Part shown: piece after piece, positions 31,931 to 43,500 of the stretch
How positions within the stretch are numbered: the first letter of the stretch is position 1
Layout of the letters: each line of letters starts with the position of its first letter
Assembly: GCF_009827295.1 (NCBI RefSeq)
Contig: NZ_WTYD01000002.1
Span: 511,238-575,237, forward strand
Length of the DNA stretch: 64,000 bases
Source: Qipengyuania pelagi
Lineage (GTDB): Bacteria > Pseudomonadota > Alphaproteobacteria > Sphingomonadales > Sphingomonadaceae
Direction of reading: 5' to 3'
The notes under the pieces: model-generated
Told to the model about the DNA's origin: nothing
Database searches by the model: none
What the model saw: the letters and a program-made list of their open reading frames with translations, nothing else
Program-made: the position numbers and the translations under genes

Positions 31931-32645
31931 ATGGCGAAAGCTCCTCGACAAGGCGCTTCCGGCGCTGGATCACGTGTTCGGCGCGCAACCGGAGAAGACG
32001 GATAGCCCCGACTGGACGCTCGGGGGTGGCACCGCGATCGCCATCCAGATCGACCATCGCATATCCTACGACATCGACATCTTCGTGCCGGGCACTGCGC
32101 TCAGGAACTTCGTGCCCGCGAACAATCCTGCCTCACGCGGCATTTCCGAACGCTTCCAGTGGCCGGGTCACTACCTGAAGTTCGAGCTCGACGAGGGAGA
32201 GATCGACTTCCTCTCCCCACCCCTGCAGACCGAACCGGGCTTCGAGTGGGCCAGATACGGGGATCGGCGGATCGCCCTCGAGACACCCGAGGAAGTGATC
32301 ATCAAGAAAATCCGATATCGATCAGCCAAGTTCACGCCTCGTGACGTCTACGATCTGGCAGCCGTTTCCCAGGAAAGGACCGCCCTCGCCACGATCATGT
32401 CGGAAGAGACATCCGACGCCCTGCCGCGCCTCAAGGAGTCGCTGCGCATATTGGAGGCCAAGGGCGGGACCGATCTGTCCTCCTACGTCACGCCAACAGC
32501 TAAGGGGCGGGCGATCCTCCACGACGCGTTCCGCGTCGCCAAGGCGACTGTCGGCGAAGCCATGGGCATGGCGGACCGGACCTCGCGGCAGACGTCACAT
32601 GATCCACGTCGATTCCCGCCGCCGGATCGCGGCATCGGGGACTGA
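31911..32645 (+). CDS. AbiEii/AbiGii-type nucleotidyltransferase toxin
   Basis: 244-aa nucleotidyltransferase of the DUF1814/AbiEii class, toxin of type IV toxin-antitoxin and abortive-infection systems. Seen: LGGGTAIAIQIDHRISYDIDIFV, matching the catalytic GGTAL....HR.S.DID.F motif, then EIDFLSP and ETPEEVIIKKIRYRSAKFTPRDVYDLAAV, both typical of the family. The start ATG 31911 has GAGGAGG seven bases upstream, inside the preceding gene, so expression is coupled to the 112-aa protein. As cargo of a mobile element, phage defence or element maintenance are the likely roles. Confidence 0.8.
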   Translation: MTARASEWRKLLDKALPALDHVFGAQPEKTDSPDWTLGGGTAIAIQIDHRISYDIDIFVPGTALRNFVPANNPASRGISERFQWPGHYLKFELDEGEIDFLSPPLQTEPGFEWARYGDRRIALETPEEVIIKKIRYRSAKFTPRDVYDLAAVSQERTALATIMSEETSDALPRLKESLRILEAKGGTDLSSYVTPTAKGRAILHDAFRVAKATVGEAMGMADRTSRQTSHDPRRFPPPDRGIGD

Positions 32646-32732
32646 TACGCCCAGAATCCGGCTGACCGCCGCCAGCTGATCCTCTGCGCGAGGATCGGAA
32701 CTAACCACCACATCAAAACACATCGCGTCTAC

Positions 32733-32755
32733 CCGTGGAGGCTTTGCCTCCGCGG
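32733..32755 (+). terminator. Hairpin after the AbiEii gene
   Basis: A 10-bp stem (ccgtggaggc / gcctccgcgg, one G-T wobble) with a 3-nt loop lies 88 bp after the AbiEii stop and 37 bp before the next start. No T-run follows, so it may act as a weak terminator, an mRNA processing signal or a leader structure of the next gene. Confidence 0.35.
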
Positions 32756-32791
32756 TGCTTCGACGTGTCCACCTCGAGGAAGGAGGCCATC

Positions 32792-34327
32792 ATGAGCAAT
32801 GTCTGGTCGCGAATGCCGCATTGGTCCACGCTGCTGCAGCGATGGACCGGAGCGATGGAACGCCACGGCGTCAACCTCGAAGAAGGGCTGACGACCGTGG
32901 TCGACGTCGTATGCGACGATCTGTCCGAACTGCGGACCGTCTCGGGCCTGCGTCACATGTGGATCGATCGCGGCTCGAGCCTTTATGACCGTCCCATTCC
33001 CGCCTTCCACCTGCTTTCGCTGGAAAGTCAGCGCGACCGCTTGCATGACGCGAACGAGGTGCTCCGCGCACTCGGCGAGACCGGCGGGAACCCGGAGCTG
33101 GTCGCTGCCGTGATGATCGCCGCGACCGCTGCCGGCTACGACGACCACGACGACAGCCTGCAGGCGGCGGGCAGGATGGCCATGGCGATCCTCGAAGCAC
33201 ATGCGATCGATCCGCCTCGCCAGGACAGGCGGCCGGTTTTCCTCATGGAGGACCGGTTCGACCTCGGCGGACTGGCATCGGAACGCCTCGCCGATGCGCT
33301 CGCACGCGAACATGCCGGCATATTCCAAAGCGTCCTGGCGGCCCGCATCAGGTATCTCGTCAAGACCGCTGAAGGCGTCCGCATTCCCGCCCGCGAGGAG
33401 CTGGCCATCGGCCTGCCCGGTGAATTCGATCTCGCATTCGGTGCGCGGACCAGGCCAGTGACGAGCGGATCACCTGACGGCGCACGTGAGAATACAATAA
33501 GGGTCGCGCTCTCCAGCCTCCCGCGCGACGAACTGATCATGATCCTGGACGCGATCACTGCAGGGCTCGCGGCGGGTGGTCACGACATCGATGCGGTGAC
33601 CAGTTTCGATCCCGAACGACGGTCGAGCAGCTACTTCGGACCGGCCATCCGCGCGACCGTAGACGCCAATACGAGAAACGGATGGCTCGTGCGGGTGAGC
33701 CGCCCCACCCTGATCACCATCAAGCCTGAGGACGCCGATTCCTGCACGGTCCTCGTCGGTCTTGACGGTTCGGTCAGGACCGAGGACATCGAGGCGCTGG
33801 GCAGACTCATGAAGCGCGCCATTGAAGCCGGTAAGCGCATCGACGTCGAAGGGCTCAGGATCGAGGATTGGGAGCATGTCGATCCCCGTGACCTGCGGGT
33901 GGACAGCCTGACGAGACGCATCGCCCACCTACGGGGAATCGATCTCATCCACGATGTCCGGTGGAGGTGGGGTGACGAAGGAAAAGAGGATCCGACCCCG
34001 ATCTCCGAAAAGAACGTCCGTTCCATCGGCCTCAGGGCCACTGACCGGAGAGTGCATATACTGCGCCATTGGCTGCCTTGCCCGCGCGATGGAGCGTTAC
34101 TGTTCGAGGACGACGGACGGACGCAAACCATCCGGACGCCTCGTGCCATCGGCCGAGACGCGTTGGACCGGCCCATCGCAGAAGTCCTCGATCAACCCGA
34201 TCTGGCCGATATCCACGATGTGATCGTCGACGACATCATGACCGATGCGGACGGGAGAAGCGTTCTCTACCTCCGCTCCCGTCCCACTTCACTGCCGTTT
34301 CCCGACGAATTCCGAAGAGCGGAGTGA
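32792..34327 (+). CDS. Mobile-element cargo protein of unknown function, 511 aa
   Basis: Large soluble protein starting at ATG 32792, with AGGAGG six bases upstream. No signal peptide or membrane segment is visible. The N-terminal 150 residues are helical and contain VAAVMIAATAAGYDDHDDSLQAAG, faintly like an HD-type metal site but not convincing. The C-terminal half alternates beta-type and acidic stretches (LVGLDGSVRTEDIEALGRL, IDVEGLRIEDWEHVDPRDL). I recognise no family. Codon choice resembles the recombinase genes, so it travels with the element. As last cargo gene behind a toxin-antitoxin-like pair, an anti-phage or stability role is possible but unproven. Confidence 0.6.
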   Translation: MSNVWSRMPHWSTLLQRWTGAMERHGVNLEEGLTTVVDVVCDDLSELRTVSGLRHMWIDRGSSLYDRPIPAFHLLSLESQRDRLHDANEVLRALGETGGNPELVAAVMIAATAAGYDDHDDSLQAAGRMAMAILEAHAIDPPRQDRRPVFLMEDRFDLGGLASERLADALAREHAGIFQSVLAARIRYLVKTAEGVRIPAREELAIGLPGEFDLAFGARTRPVTSGSPDGARENTIRVALSSLPRDELIMILDAITAGLAAGGHDIDAVTSFDPERRSSSYFGPAIRATVDANTRNGWLVRVSRPTLITIKPEDADSCTVLVGLDGSVRTEDIEALGRLMKRAIEAGKRIDVEGLRIEDWEHVDPRDLRVDSLTRRIAHLRGIDLIHDVRWRWGDEGKEDPTPISEKNVRSIGLRATDRRVHILRHWLPCPRDGALLFEDDGRTQTIRTPRAIGRDALDRPIAEVLDQPDLADIHDVIVDDIMTDADGRSVLYLRSRPTSLPFPDEFRRAE

Positions 34328-34431
34328 GACAGACAAGCCATGATTTAACCTTGGAGAACTGGCGACCTTGTCCTAGAATCAGGATGAACGTCATTCTCCT
34401 CCCAACCGACCGAATGACAGGAGAAGAACCA

Positions 34432-34518
34432 ATGAACACCACGTTGCACAAATGCATCTGGCAGGTGCGCAATTGCGCAGTGAGACACCCTCACATTCTA
34501 ACTAAGGCATGCCAGTAA
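34432..34518 (+). CDS. Possible 28-aa peptide at the right end of the element
   Basis: A short ORF with an unusually good ribosome site (AGGAGAA, seven bases before ATG 34432), encoding a peptide with three Cys and several His/Trp/Arg. It runs across the proposed right boundary of the element. It could be a leader peptide or a chance ORF. The 104 bp between the previous stop and this ATG contains no other gene. Confidence 0.25.
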   Translation: MNTTLHKCIWQVRNCAVRHPHILTKACQ

Positions 34519-34546
34519 GGCGGTCGATTTCGGAATAGAAACACAT

Positions 34547-34584
34547 GGCCGGGAGCGTTCGCGCTTCCGGCCATTTTGTTTGTC
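34547..34584 (+). terminator. Intrinsic terminator, perhaps the original nrdA terminator
   Basis: An 11-bp G/C-rich stem (ggccgggagcg / cgcttccggcc, one G-T wobble) with a TTCG tetraloop, followed on the plus strand by ATTTTGTTTGT. It lies between the mobile element and the convergent HerA-like gene. Orientation favours termination of plus-strand transcription, although it can also serve the minus-strand gene that ends at 34589. Confidence 0.7.
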
Positions 34585-34588
34585 GCGC

Positions 34589-36064
34589 TCAGACGGTTTC
34601 CAGCCCCGCCACCGTCACCGTGCGCTCGCCGCCGAAATCCTCGCGCACCACGATCAGGCCCTGCCTTTCGAGATGGTCGAGCAGGCGGCGGATGCGGCTG
34701 GGCGAGGAGCTGCCATAGGCGCGGGCGAGTTCGTCCTCGTCGGGCGCGGTGCGGCCGAGCGCCGCGTTGACCGCCAGCGTCAGATAGGGCGCGAGGACGT
34801 CTTCGGGCACGGCTTGGGCCAATTCCTCGATCGTCTCGCGCTTGCCCGGCTCAAGCCGGTCGAGCCCGCTGCTGGCATAGGCGAACAGGCGGCGGAACTG
34901 CATCATGTCGACATGCGCGCTCGGCACGCCCGCCTGGCGGCAGCGGACCGCGAAATTGCGGAACAGCGAAGTCTGCGACTGGAAGGTCGCTCCGTCCTCC
35001 ATCGCCAACTCGCGCACGATTCGCTCTAGCCCTTCCTCCGCATCTTCCCTCGACGGGGCCGGGGCTGCGGATGCGGCATCCGGCGTCTCGTCATCGCCGG
35101 GTGCCGGTCGCTCGACGGCTGCGCTCGCCGCGATCGCCTGTTCGATCTCAGCCGATGGCCGGGGCGCGGGGGCCGGGCGCGGCGGCGGCGCGGGTTCGGC
35201 GGCGGCCTGGGCGAGATCGGTGTGGAGCAGCGCTTCCAGCTCGCCCCCGCTCGCATCGGGCAAAGGCATCAGCCCTTCGGACGCGTTCTTGCCGCCGGTC
35301 CTGACCGATCCGATTTCGACCGCGACCGGGCTGCGGCTGATCGCGGGGCCGAGGCCGAGGAAATGGCCGCGCTGCAAGTCGCGGATGCGTTCGGCCTGCC
35401 TACGGTCCATGCCGAGAAGGTCGGCGGCGCGCTGCATGTCGATGTCGAGGAAGGTGCGGCCCATCAGGAAGTTCGACGCTTCGGCGGCTACGTTCTTGGC
35501 GAGCTTCGCCAGCCGCTGCGTCGCGACGATCCCGGCAAGGCCGCGCTTCCTGCCCCGGCACATCAGGTTCGTCATGGCGGACAGGGTCATCCGCCGCGTA
35601 TCTTCCGCCATCTCGCCAGCGGCGGCGGGCGCGAACATCTGCGCCTCGTCCACCACCACGAGCGCGGGATACCAGTGTTCGCGCGGGGCATCGAACAAAG
35701 CGGTCAGGAACAGGGCGGCGCAGCGGATCTGCTGTTCGACCTCCAGCTCGTCCAGCGCCAGGACGACCGAGGCGCGGTGCTGGCGGATGCGCGCGGCCAG
35801 CGTCTCGATCTCGCGCGAGGTGTGCGCGCCGCCGTCGATCACGATATGGCCGAATTCGTCGGCAAGGCTGGTGAAATCGCCTTCGGGGTCGATCACCACC
35901 TGCTGGACGAGGCCAGCGCTCTGTTCGAGGAGGCGGCGCAGAAGGTGCGACTTGCCCGAGCCCGAATTGCCCTGGACGAGCAGGCGCGTGGCGAGGAGTT
36001 CCTCCACGTCCACGGGCACGGTTTGCCCGCCCGCCTGCCTGCCGATTTCGATCTGCGCCCTCAC
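34589..36064 (-). CDS. HerA-like P-loop ATPase
   Basis: 491-aa ATPase of the HerA/FtsK superfamily. Seen: a short N-terminal beta region, Walker A GNSGSGKSHLLRR at about residues 33-45, Walker B ALVVVDEAQMF near 136, a motif RGRKRGLAGIVATQR after it, and a C-terminal alpha-helical region after a long Pro/Ala/Glu-rich linker (about 290-350). The very C-terminus has a winged-helix look (SSPSRIRRLLDHLERQGLIVVRE). In many alphaproteobacteria such proteins are single-gene ATP-binding proteins of unknown role; no NurA nuclease gene is beside it. It is divergent from acs. Confidence 0.75.
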   Translation of the reverse strand: MRAQIEIGRQAGGQTVPVDVEELLATRLLVQGNSGSGKSHLLRRLLEQSAGLVQQVVIDPEGDFTSLADEFGHIVIDGGAHTSREIETLAARIRQHRASVVLALDELEVEQQIRCAALFLTALFDAPREHWYPALVVVDEAQMFAPAAAGEMAEDTRRMTLSAMTNLMCRGRKRGLAGIVATQRLAKLAKNVAAEASNFLMGRTFLDIDMQRAADLLGMDRRQAERIRDLQRGHFLGLGPAISRSPVAVEIGSVRTGGKNASEGLMPLPDASGGELEALLHTDLAQAAAEPAPPPRPAPAPRPSAEIEQAIAASAAVERPAPGDDETPDAASAAPAPSREDAEEGLERIVRELAMEDGATFQSQTSLFRNFAVRCRQAGVPSAHVDMMQFRRLFAYASSGLDRLEPGKRETIEELAQAVPEDVLAPYLTLAVNAALGRTAPDEDELARAYGSSSPSRIRRLLDHLERQGLIVVREDFGGERTVTVAGLETV

Positions 36065-36192
36065 GCGATACCGGATAGAGGCCTGCGCGCGCGAGGCAAA
36101 GGGAGGATGCGGATTTATCCAGTGCTTGACCCGACCAGCGGATTGCGGTTCCCCCTTCCCGAAGCCGAGAAGATGACACGATGGAGAGAGCG

Positions 36193-38138
<1,946 letters not shown>

Positions 38139-38142
<4 letters not shown>

Positions 38143-39020
38143 GCGGGGAATGGGTCCTCGGAATCATCGGCGGATCGGGCCTTTACGCCATGGATGCGTT
38201 GGAGGACGAGCAGTGGATCGAGGTGAAGTCCTCGTTCGGGGAACCGTCCGACGCGATCCTGTGCGGGCGGATCGCGGGCGTGAAGGTGCGCTTCCTCCCC
38301 CGCCACGGGCGCGGGCATCGCATCCTTCCCGGCCAGTTGAATGCGCGCGCGAATATCGATGCGATGAAGCGCGCCGGCTGCACCGATCTGCTCGCCATCT
38401 CGGCGGTCGGGTCTTTGTCGGAACCGCTCGCGCCCGGCCATTTCGCGGCGGTCGACCAGTTCATCGACAGGACCCAGGGCCGCGCCTCGACCTTTTTCGA
38501 TAACGGCCTCGTCGCCCATGTCTCGATGGGCGATCCGGTCTGCCCGCGCCTGTCGGGATACGCCGCCGATGCGGTCGAGCGGGCGGGCGGCACGGTGCGG
38601 CGCGGCGCCACCTATCTGGCGATGGAGGGCCCGCAATTCTCCACCCGCGCCGAAAGCAAGCTCTACAGAAGCTGGGGCGCGGAGGTGATCGGCATGACGG
38701 GAATGCCCGAGGCCAGGCTCGCCCGCGAGGCGGAGCTGCCCTATGCCCTGATGGCCATGGTCACCGATTATGACAGCTGGCGGGACAAGGAGGCGGCGGT
38801 CGATGTCTCCGACATCCTCGAAACCATGCACGCCAATGGCGAGATCGCGAGGAAGGCGGTCGAGAAACTGTGCGCCCTCCTCCCCGAACGCCGCGAAGCG
38901 TCGCCGATCGATACCGCGCTCGAACACGCCATAATCACCGCGCCCGAACAGCGCGATCGCGCGGTGATGGCGCGGCTCGATGCGGTGGCGGGCCGCGTGC
39001 TGAACGGGGGACAAAGCTAG
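38139..39020 (+). CDS. mtnP: S-methyl-5'-thioadenosine phosphorylase
   Basis: Phosphorolyses methylthioadenosine to adenine and methylthioribose-1-phosphate in methionine salvage; 293 aa. Seen: [13 protein letters not shown] at the N-terminus, phosphate-binding [22 protein letters not shown], the ISAVGSL segment, [16 protein letters not shown], and [20 protein letters not shown], all standard for the MTAP/PNP family. The start overlaps the acs stop, and glpD follows after 2 bp, giving an acs-mtnP-glpD transcript that mixes carbon and methionine-salvage functions. Other salvage genes are not in the window. Confidence 0.92.
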
Positions 39021-39022
39021 CC

Positions 39023-40516
39023 TTGCGCGATCTGCTTGTCATCGGCGGCGGGATCAACGGCGCGGGCATCGCCCGCGACGCCGCCGGGCGCGGCCTGTCG
39101 GTGACCTTGTGCGAGAAGGACGATCTCGCCGCCCATACCTCGTCCGCCAGCACCAAGCTGGTCCATGGCGGGCTGCGCTATCTCGAGACCTACGAATTCC
39201 GCCTTGTCGCCGAGGCCTTGCGCGAGCGCGAGGTGCTGCTGAAGGCCGCGCCCCATATCGTTTGGCCGCTGCGCTTCGTGTTGCCGCATGACAGGAATCT
39301 GCGCCCGCGCTGGATGCTGCGGCTGGGCCTGTTCCTCTATGACCGGATCGGCGGGCGGCGCACCCTGCCGGGGAGCCATGGCGTCGACCTTCGCAAACCG
39401 CCGCATCGCGCGATCCTCAAGGACCGGCTGACTCGCGGGTTCGAATATTCGGACTGCTGGGTCGAGGATTCGCGAATGACCGTGCTGGCCGCAATGGATG
39501 CGCGCGAGCTGGGCGCGGAAATTTTGACGCGCACCGAATGTATCGGGCTGGAACGGACCGCGGATGGCTGGATCGCCGCCTTGCGCCAGCCGGACGGCAG
39601 CGAGCGCGTGGTCGAAGCGCGCGCCGTGGTCAATGCCGCAGGGCCTTGGGTGGACGGGATCGCGGGCCTCGCTCTCGGCAGGGGAACGCCCGCGCGGCTG
39701 AGGCTGGTCAAGGGCAGCCACATCATCGTGCCGCGCCTTTATCAGGGCGACCATGCCTATATCTTCCAGCAGGAGGACGGGCGGATCGTGTTCGCGATAC
39801 CTTACGAGCACGACTTCACGCTGATCGGAACGACGGACGAGCTGTTCGAAGGCGATCCGGGGACGGTCGCGATCTCGCCCGAAGAGCGCGCCTATTTGCG
39901 CGATGCGGTCGGCGGGTATTTCCGCACGGGCATCGCGGAGGAGGATATCGTCTCGACCTATGCGGGCGTGCGGCCGCTCTATGACGATCATGCCGCCAGC
40001 AATTCCACCGTCACCCGCGATTACGTGTTCGAACTGGACGCCGATGATGGCGCCGCGCCGATCCTGTCGATCTATGGCGGCAAGATCACCACCTTCCGCA
40101 AGCTTGCCGAACACGCGCTCGAAAAACTGTCGGATCACCTGCCGATGCGCGAAGCCTGGACGAAGGACGCGCCGCTGCCCGGTGGCGACATGGCGGATTT
40201 CGAAGGCTTCGTGAAACGCGCGGGCGAGCGGTATTCATGGCTGCCGCCCCGATTGCTGCGCCGCCTCTGCCGCGCCTATGGGACGCGGATCGACCGGGTG
40301 ATCGGCACGGCGGACGGGATGGACCGGCTGGGCGAACATTTCGGCGGCGACCTCTACGAGGCGGAATTGCGCTATCTCGCCCGCGAGGAATTCGCGCAGT
40401 GCGCCGAGGACGTGCTGTGGCGGCGCGGCAAGCTCGGCCTGCATCTCCCGGACGCTGCGGCATCGCGGATCGACGCGTGGTTTGCGGCCGGGATTGCAGG
40501 CGGGTCGGCGGCTTAG
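39023..40516 (+). CDS. glpD: Glycerol-3-phosphate dehydrogenase, FAD-dependent
   Basis: Membrane-associated flavoenzyme that oxidises sn-glycerol-3-phosphate to DHAP and feeds electrons to quinone; about 497 aa. Seen: FAD loop VIGGGINGAGIARDAAGRG directly after the start, STKLVHGGLRYLE, DSRMTVLAAMDARELGA, KGSHIIVPRLY, TLIGTTDELFEGDP, and YAGVRPLY and GGKITTFRKLAEHAL near the substrate site. The start is TTG 39023, two bases after the mtnP stop, with GGGGG upstream; the longer upstream ORF extension overlaps mtnP and lacks similarity. Confidence 0.92.
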   Translation: MRDLLVIGGGINGAGIARDAAGRGLSVTLCEKDDLAAHTSSASTKLVHGGLRYLETYEFRLVAEALREREVLLKAAPHIVWPLRFVLPHDRNLRPRWMLRLGLFLYDRIGGRRTLPGSHGVDLRKPPHRAILKDRLTRGFEYSDCWVEDSRMTVLAAMDARELGAEILTRTECIGLERTADGWIAALRQPDGSERVVEARAVVNAAGPWVDGIAGLALGRGTPARLRLVKGSHIIVPRLYQGDHAYIFQQEDGRIVFAIPYEHDFTLIGTTDELFEGDPGTVAISPEERAYLRDAVGGYFRTGIAEEDIVSTYAGVRPLYDDHAASNSTVTRDYVFELDADDGAAPILSIYGGKITTFRKLAEHALEKLSDHLPMREAWTKDAPLPGGDMADFEGFVKRAGERYSWLPPRLLRRLCRAYGTRIDRVIGTADGMDRLGEHFGGDLYEAELRYLAREEFAQCAEDVLWRRGKLGLHLPDAAASRIDAWFAAGIAGGSAA

Positions 40517-40585
40517 GCGGACAACTAGGACTGAGCGAGTCGACTTCGCTTGAATGCGCCTGCCAAGGGGTCCACATGCCCCTGA

Positions 40586-43500
40586 ATGAACGCCCATTCG
40601 CAACCCATGTCCGCCTCCCCCGCCGCCTCCACCCGCGCGATCGCCGCTGATCCTCTCGACAGGACGACGTTGCGACAGGCCTACCGGATGGAGGAAGAGG
40701 CCTGCATTGCCGAGCGACTCGATCAGGCGCGGGCGGTAAGCCAGGCGCACGCGAAATCGGCCAAGCTCGCGGTCCGGCTGGTCGAAGGCGCGCGCAAGCG
40801 CAAGGCGAGCGGGATCGACGCCTTCCTGCAGCAATTCGGCCTCGCCACCGAAGAGGGCATCGCGCTGATGTGCCTCGCCGAAGCGCTGCTGCGCGTCCCC
40901 GATGCGCAGACCGCCGATGCGCTGATCCGCGACAAGATCGGCGATATCGACTGGCGCGAACATCTCGGCGAAAGCAGCTCGACCTTCGTCAACGCCGCTA
41001 CCTTCTCGCTGATGCTGACGGGCGAGGTGCTGGAGCGCCCGCTGGAAAGCCAGAAGGGGATGCGGCGTACGCTTAAGGCGACCGTCAATCGCCTGGGCGA
41101 GCCGGTGATCCGCAAGGCCACGCTTCAGGCGATGCGCATCCTCGGCGGCCAGTTCGTGTTCGGCCGCACCATCGACGAGGCGCTGAAGCGCGCCCAGCCC
41201 GAACGCGCGCGCGGCCTCACCCACAGTTTCGACATGCTCGGCGAAGCGGCGATGACCTTCGCCGATGCCGAACGCTATCGCGTATCCTACGAACAGGCGA
41301 TCGACCGCCTTTCGCGCGAGACCGGGGCGGGCCTCACGGCATCGCCGGGGATTTCGGTAAAGCTGTCGGCGCTCTATCCCAAATACGACTTCATGCACGC
41401 CGACGCCGCCGTTGCCGCGCTGGTGCCGATCGTGCACGCTCTCGCGAGCCGGGCGCGCGATGCGGACATGCATTTCACCATCGACGCGGAGGAAGCCGAA
41501 CGGCTCGACCTCTCGCTCGACGTGTTCGAAGCGCTGGTCGCCGATGACAGCCTGTTCGCCAACGGGACGGCGGGCGGCTGGACCGGGTTCGGCCTCGCCA
41601 TCCAGGCCTATCAGAAGCGCGGCGTTCCCTTGTGCGACTGGACCGCGAAGCTGGCGCGGCGCCACGGGCGCAAGCTGTTCGTGCGCCTGGTCAAGGGTGC
41701 TTACTGGGATACCGAGGTCAAACTCAGCCAGGTCGGCGGATACAAGGATTTCCCCGTCTTCACGCGCAAGATCGCGACCGACGTGTCCTATCTCGCCTGC
41801 GCCGAACGGCTGCTGGCGGCAGGCGATCTGGTCTATCCCGCTTTCGCCACGCACAATGCGTATACGGTCGCCTCGATCGTGTCGCTGGCGGAGCGTGAGC
41901 AGAGAATGGGAAAATTTGAGTTCCAGCGCCTCCACGGCATGGGCGAGGACATTTACGGCGCCTTGGCCCAGGAAGAAGGCAATGCGCGCACGCCGGTGCG
42001 GATCTATGCGCCGGTCGGTACGCACAAGGACCTGCTCGCCTATCTGGTGCGGCGCCTGCTCGAGAACGGGGCCAATTCCAGCTTCGTCAATCGCATGGCG
42101 GATGTCGATGTCCCTGCCGAGGACCTCGCCACCGATCCGGTCGCGGAGCTGGCCGCGCTCGCGCCGCGCCGCAATCCCGATATCCCGCTGCCCAAGGATA
42201 TCTTCCCCAATCGCCGGAACAGCGCCGGGATCGACCTCGCCGATCCGCTGGTGCGCGAGCCGCTCTTGGAACGGCTCGAAGCGCTCGACGAGAAGCATTG
42301 GCACGCGCAGCCCACCTTCATGAGCGACGAGGAGGGCGAGATCGCCCCGATCGACAAGCCGCACGATCTGAATGACGAGGTCGGGACGCGGCGCGATGCG
42401 CTGCCGCACGAGGTCGAGGATGCGATCACCCGCGCGCGCGAAATCCAGCCGCGCTGGAACGCCTTCGGGGGCGAGCGGCGTGCGCTCCTGCTCGAGGAAG
42501 CGGCCGACCTGTTCGAGGCGCACACCGACGAGTTCCTCTCGCTCTGCCAGCGCGAGGCGGGCAAGACCCTGCCCGACGCCGTGCTCGAACTGCGTGAGGC
42601 GGTCGATTTCCTGCGCTATTACGCAGTCGAGGCGCGGCGCCAGTTCGCCGAACCGATCATGCTGCCCGGACCTACCGGGGAAGAGAACCGGCTGACCATG
42701 GCAGGGCGCGGCGTGTTCGCCACGATCAGCCCGTGGAATTTCCCGCTCGCTATCTTCATCGGCCCCGCCGCCGCCGCGCTGGCGGCGGGCAACACCGTCG
42801 TCGCCAAGCCCGCCCCGCAGACGCCGCTGATCGCCGCTTTCGCGGTAAGGCTGTGCCACGAGGCGGGCATCCCGCCCGAAGTCTTCCAACTCTTGCCCGG
42901 CGCGGGCGAAGTCGGCGAGATGATCACCTCCGACCCGCGCCTTGCGGGTGTTGCCTTCACCGGATCGACCGCCACCGCGCAGGCGATCAATCGCGGCCTC
43001 GCCGCGCGCGAGGGGCCGATCGCCACGCTGATCGCGGAAACCGGCGGGCAGAACGCGATGATTATCGATTCGACCGCCCTGCCCGAACAGGTCACGCGCG
43101 ATGTCGTCGCGAGCGCGTTCCAGAGCGCGGGCCAACGCTGTTCGGCCCTGCGCACGCTCTATATCCAGGAAGACGTCGCGGACGAGATGCTGACGATGAT
43201 CCGCGGCGCGTTCGAAGCGCTGACGATCGGCGATCCGCAGGACCTCGCCACCGATGTCGGCCCGGTGATCGATCCGGACGCCAAGGCCGCGCTCGAACGC
43301 CATGTCGCCCGGCGCAAGAAGAACGGACGGCAGGTCTGGCGGCGCAAGCTCAACAAGGGGCTCGCGGCAGGCTGCTTCGTCGCGCCGACCATCATCGAGA
43401 TGGACTCGATCCTCGACCTGAAGCGCGAGAATTTCGGGCCGATCCTACACGTCGTCCGCTTCCGCGCCGACCAGCTCGGCCAGGTGGTCGAGGATATCAA

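Larger units (their letters stand above)
25952..34500 (+). mobile_element. Recombinase-trio element (Tn554-like logic) 3' of nrdA
   Basis: About 8.5 kb with three overlapping tyrosine-recombinase genes and a small HTH/coiled-coil gene, followed by cargo (AbiEii pair and a 511-aa unknown protein). The layout resembles Tn554 (tnpA, tnpB recombinases plus small tnpC) and the recombinase-in-trio group, but with three recombinases and a TnpC-like protein together. Proposed limits are the 7-bp direct repeat CATTCTA at 25952-25958 and 34494-34500; an 8-bp inverted match (gtgtctca at 25946-25953, tgagacac at 34481-34488) sits beside it. Content is clear; exact ends are inferred. Confidence 0.7.

Noticed and set aside
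40235..43303. 1022-aa minus-strand ORF opposite putA
   Set aside because: Antisense shadow of a fully supported bifunctional putA; Arg/Asp/Gln-rich composition and no domain pattern.
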